A stretch of DNA of 6,025 nt from Propionibacteriaceae bacterium. GTDB lineage: Bacteria; Actinomycetota; Actinomycetes; Propionibacteriales; Propionibacteriaceae. Position numbers and translations under genes: made by a program. The notes beneath the pieces were generated by a model that did no database searches, was not told the origin of the DNA, and worked only from the letters and a program-made list of their open reading frames with translations. The DNA lies in the NCBI GenBank assembly GCA_003153855.1, contig PMBM01000074.1:92088-98112 (forward strand), read 5' to 3'. Position 1 is the first letter of the stretch. Each line of letters begins with the position of its first letter. This document shows, piece by piece, positions 5,585 through 6,025 of this stretch.

Positions 5585-5591
5585 TCCGGAC

Positions 5592-6025
5592 GTGGATCTG
5601 GGCGCACCTGAAATCATCTGGCTGGTAGTGCTCGCTGTGCTCATGTTCGGCCCGGAGAGGATCCCCGGGTTCGCGCGCAAGGTGGCCCGCGTCTACAAGT
5701 ACCTCATGAACATCGCGACCGGCGCGAAGGACCAGCTCGCGGGCGAGCTCGGCCCCGAGTTCGCGGACCTGAGCCTCGCGGACCTCAACCCCAAGACGTT
5801 CATCAGCAAGCACCTGCTGGACACCGAGGAGATCTCTGCGTTCCGCGAGACGATCGCCGACACCAAGAAGTCGCTCGCCGAGACGAACAGGGAGCTCCAG
5901 GCGGCGTCGGCGGGTATCGCTGCCGGCGGCGCGGAGCTCATCGGGGTCCTCAACAGCTCGGGATCCTCGGCTGCGTCGGAGCTGGTCAGCGTCTCCGGCA
6001 CCCCGTTCGACCTCGAAGCGACGTA
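5592..6025 (+). CDS. tatB: Sec-independent (twin-arginine) translocase subunit TatB, 3' end at window edge
   Basis: The frame opens at GTG 5592 and runs 144 codons to the window end, where the last two bases are TA. Residues 1-40 have the TatA/TatB architecture: a short N-terminal segment with Glu7, one transmembrane helix (about 8-19, IIWLVVLAVLMF), the GP hinge in FGPERIPG (19-26) and an amphipathic helix rich in Arg/Lys (27-40). The long polar, partly helical tail is typical of TatB rather than TatA, which is usually shorter than 100 residues. TatB works with TatC at the membrane to receive folded twin-arginine precursors. The tail ends TPFDLEAT, like the usual C-terminus of actinobacterial TatB, so TA is probably the start of the stop codon and the gene nearly complete; this is inference. 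Its place after the methyltransferase region agrees with other actinobacteria. Confidence 0.88.
   Translation, partial: MDLGAPEIIWLVVLAVLMFGPERIPGFARKVARVYKYLMNIATGAKDQLAGELGPEFADLSLADLNPKTFISKHLLDTEEISAFRETIADTKKSLAETNRELQAASAGIAAGGAELIGVLNSSGSSAASELVSVSGTPFDLEAT

Noticed and set aside
1..6025. Mobile elements, CRISPR arrays, tRNA or rRNA genes, or a foreign defence module
   Set aside because: No repeats with spacers, transposase or integrase motifs, target duplications or RNA gene structures were seen. Genes fill nearly the whole window and no gene-free stretch exceeds about 110 bases.

Overview
The window is a high-GC actinobacterial chromosome segment. Every confidently read gene has close actinobacterial counterparts, and the order LOG / DivIVA-like / DUF3117 / glgM (opposite strand) / glgC / O-methyltransferase (opposite strand) / tatB follows the Rv1205-Rv1224 region of Mycobacterium tuberculosis as I remember it. 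A member of the Propionibacteriales (Nocardioides/Aeromicrobium type) is a plausible guess, but genus cannot be fixed from this sequence. There are no mobile elements, tRNA or rRNA genes, or CRISPR arrays; this is core chromosome.

Left part (1-1116, plus strand): a LOG-family nucleoside-monophosphate phosphoribohydrolase cut by the window edge, then a short membrane-anchored protein with a DivIVA-like segment, then a 55-residue DUF3117 protein. A G+C-rich hairpin at 1137-1167 separates these from the convergent glgM.

Middle (1176-3709): glgM and glgC diverge from a 110-bp intergenic region. GlgC makes ADP-glucose. GlgM, usually labelled glycogen synthase, is the GT4 enzyme that in mycobacteria makes alpha-maltose-1-phosphate from ADP-glucose for the GlgE alpha-glucan pathway. 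glgC converges on an O-methyltransferase gene, with a perfect 11-bp-stem hairpin at their junction.

Right part (3731-6025): an Rv1220c-like methyltransferase that lacks the usual metal ligands diverges, across about 32 bp, from a two-gene operon. That operon encodes a 73-residue stand-alone biotinyl protein (TB7.3-like) and a DapA-type lyase. tatB follows and runs to the window end. The biotinyl-dapA pair lies where other actinobacteria carry sigE-rseA-htrA; this is the main departure from the expected order.

A recurring signal is a TANNNT -10-like hexamer exactly 7 nt upstream of the start codons of glgC, the biotinyl gene and tatB, with near matches at the methyltransferase and glgM. This predicts leaderless transcripts. 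The DivIVA-like, DUF3117 and dapA genes instead have Shine-Dalgarno sequences. I found no clearly novel system; the most interesting points are the gene replacement, the metal-site loss in the methyltransferase and the leaderless start pattern.
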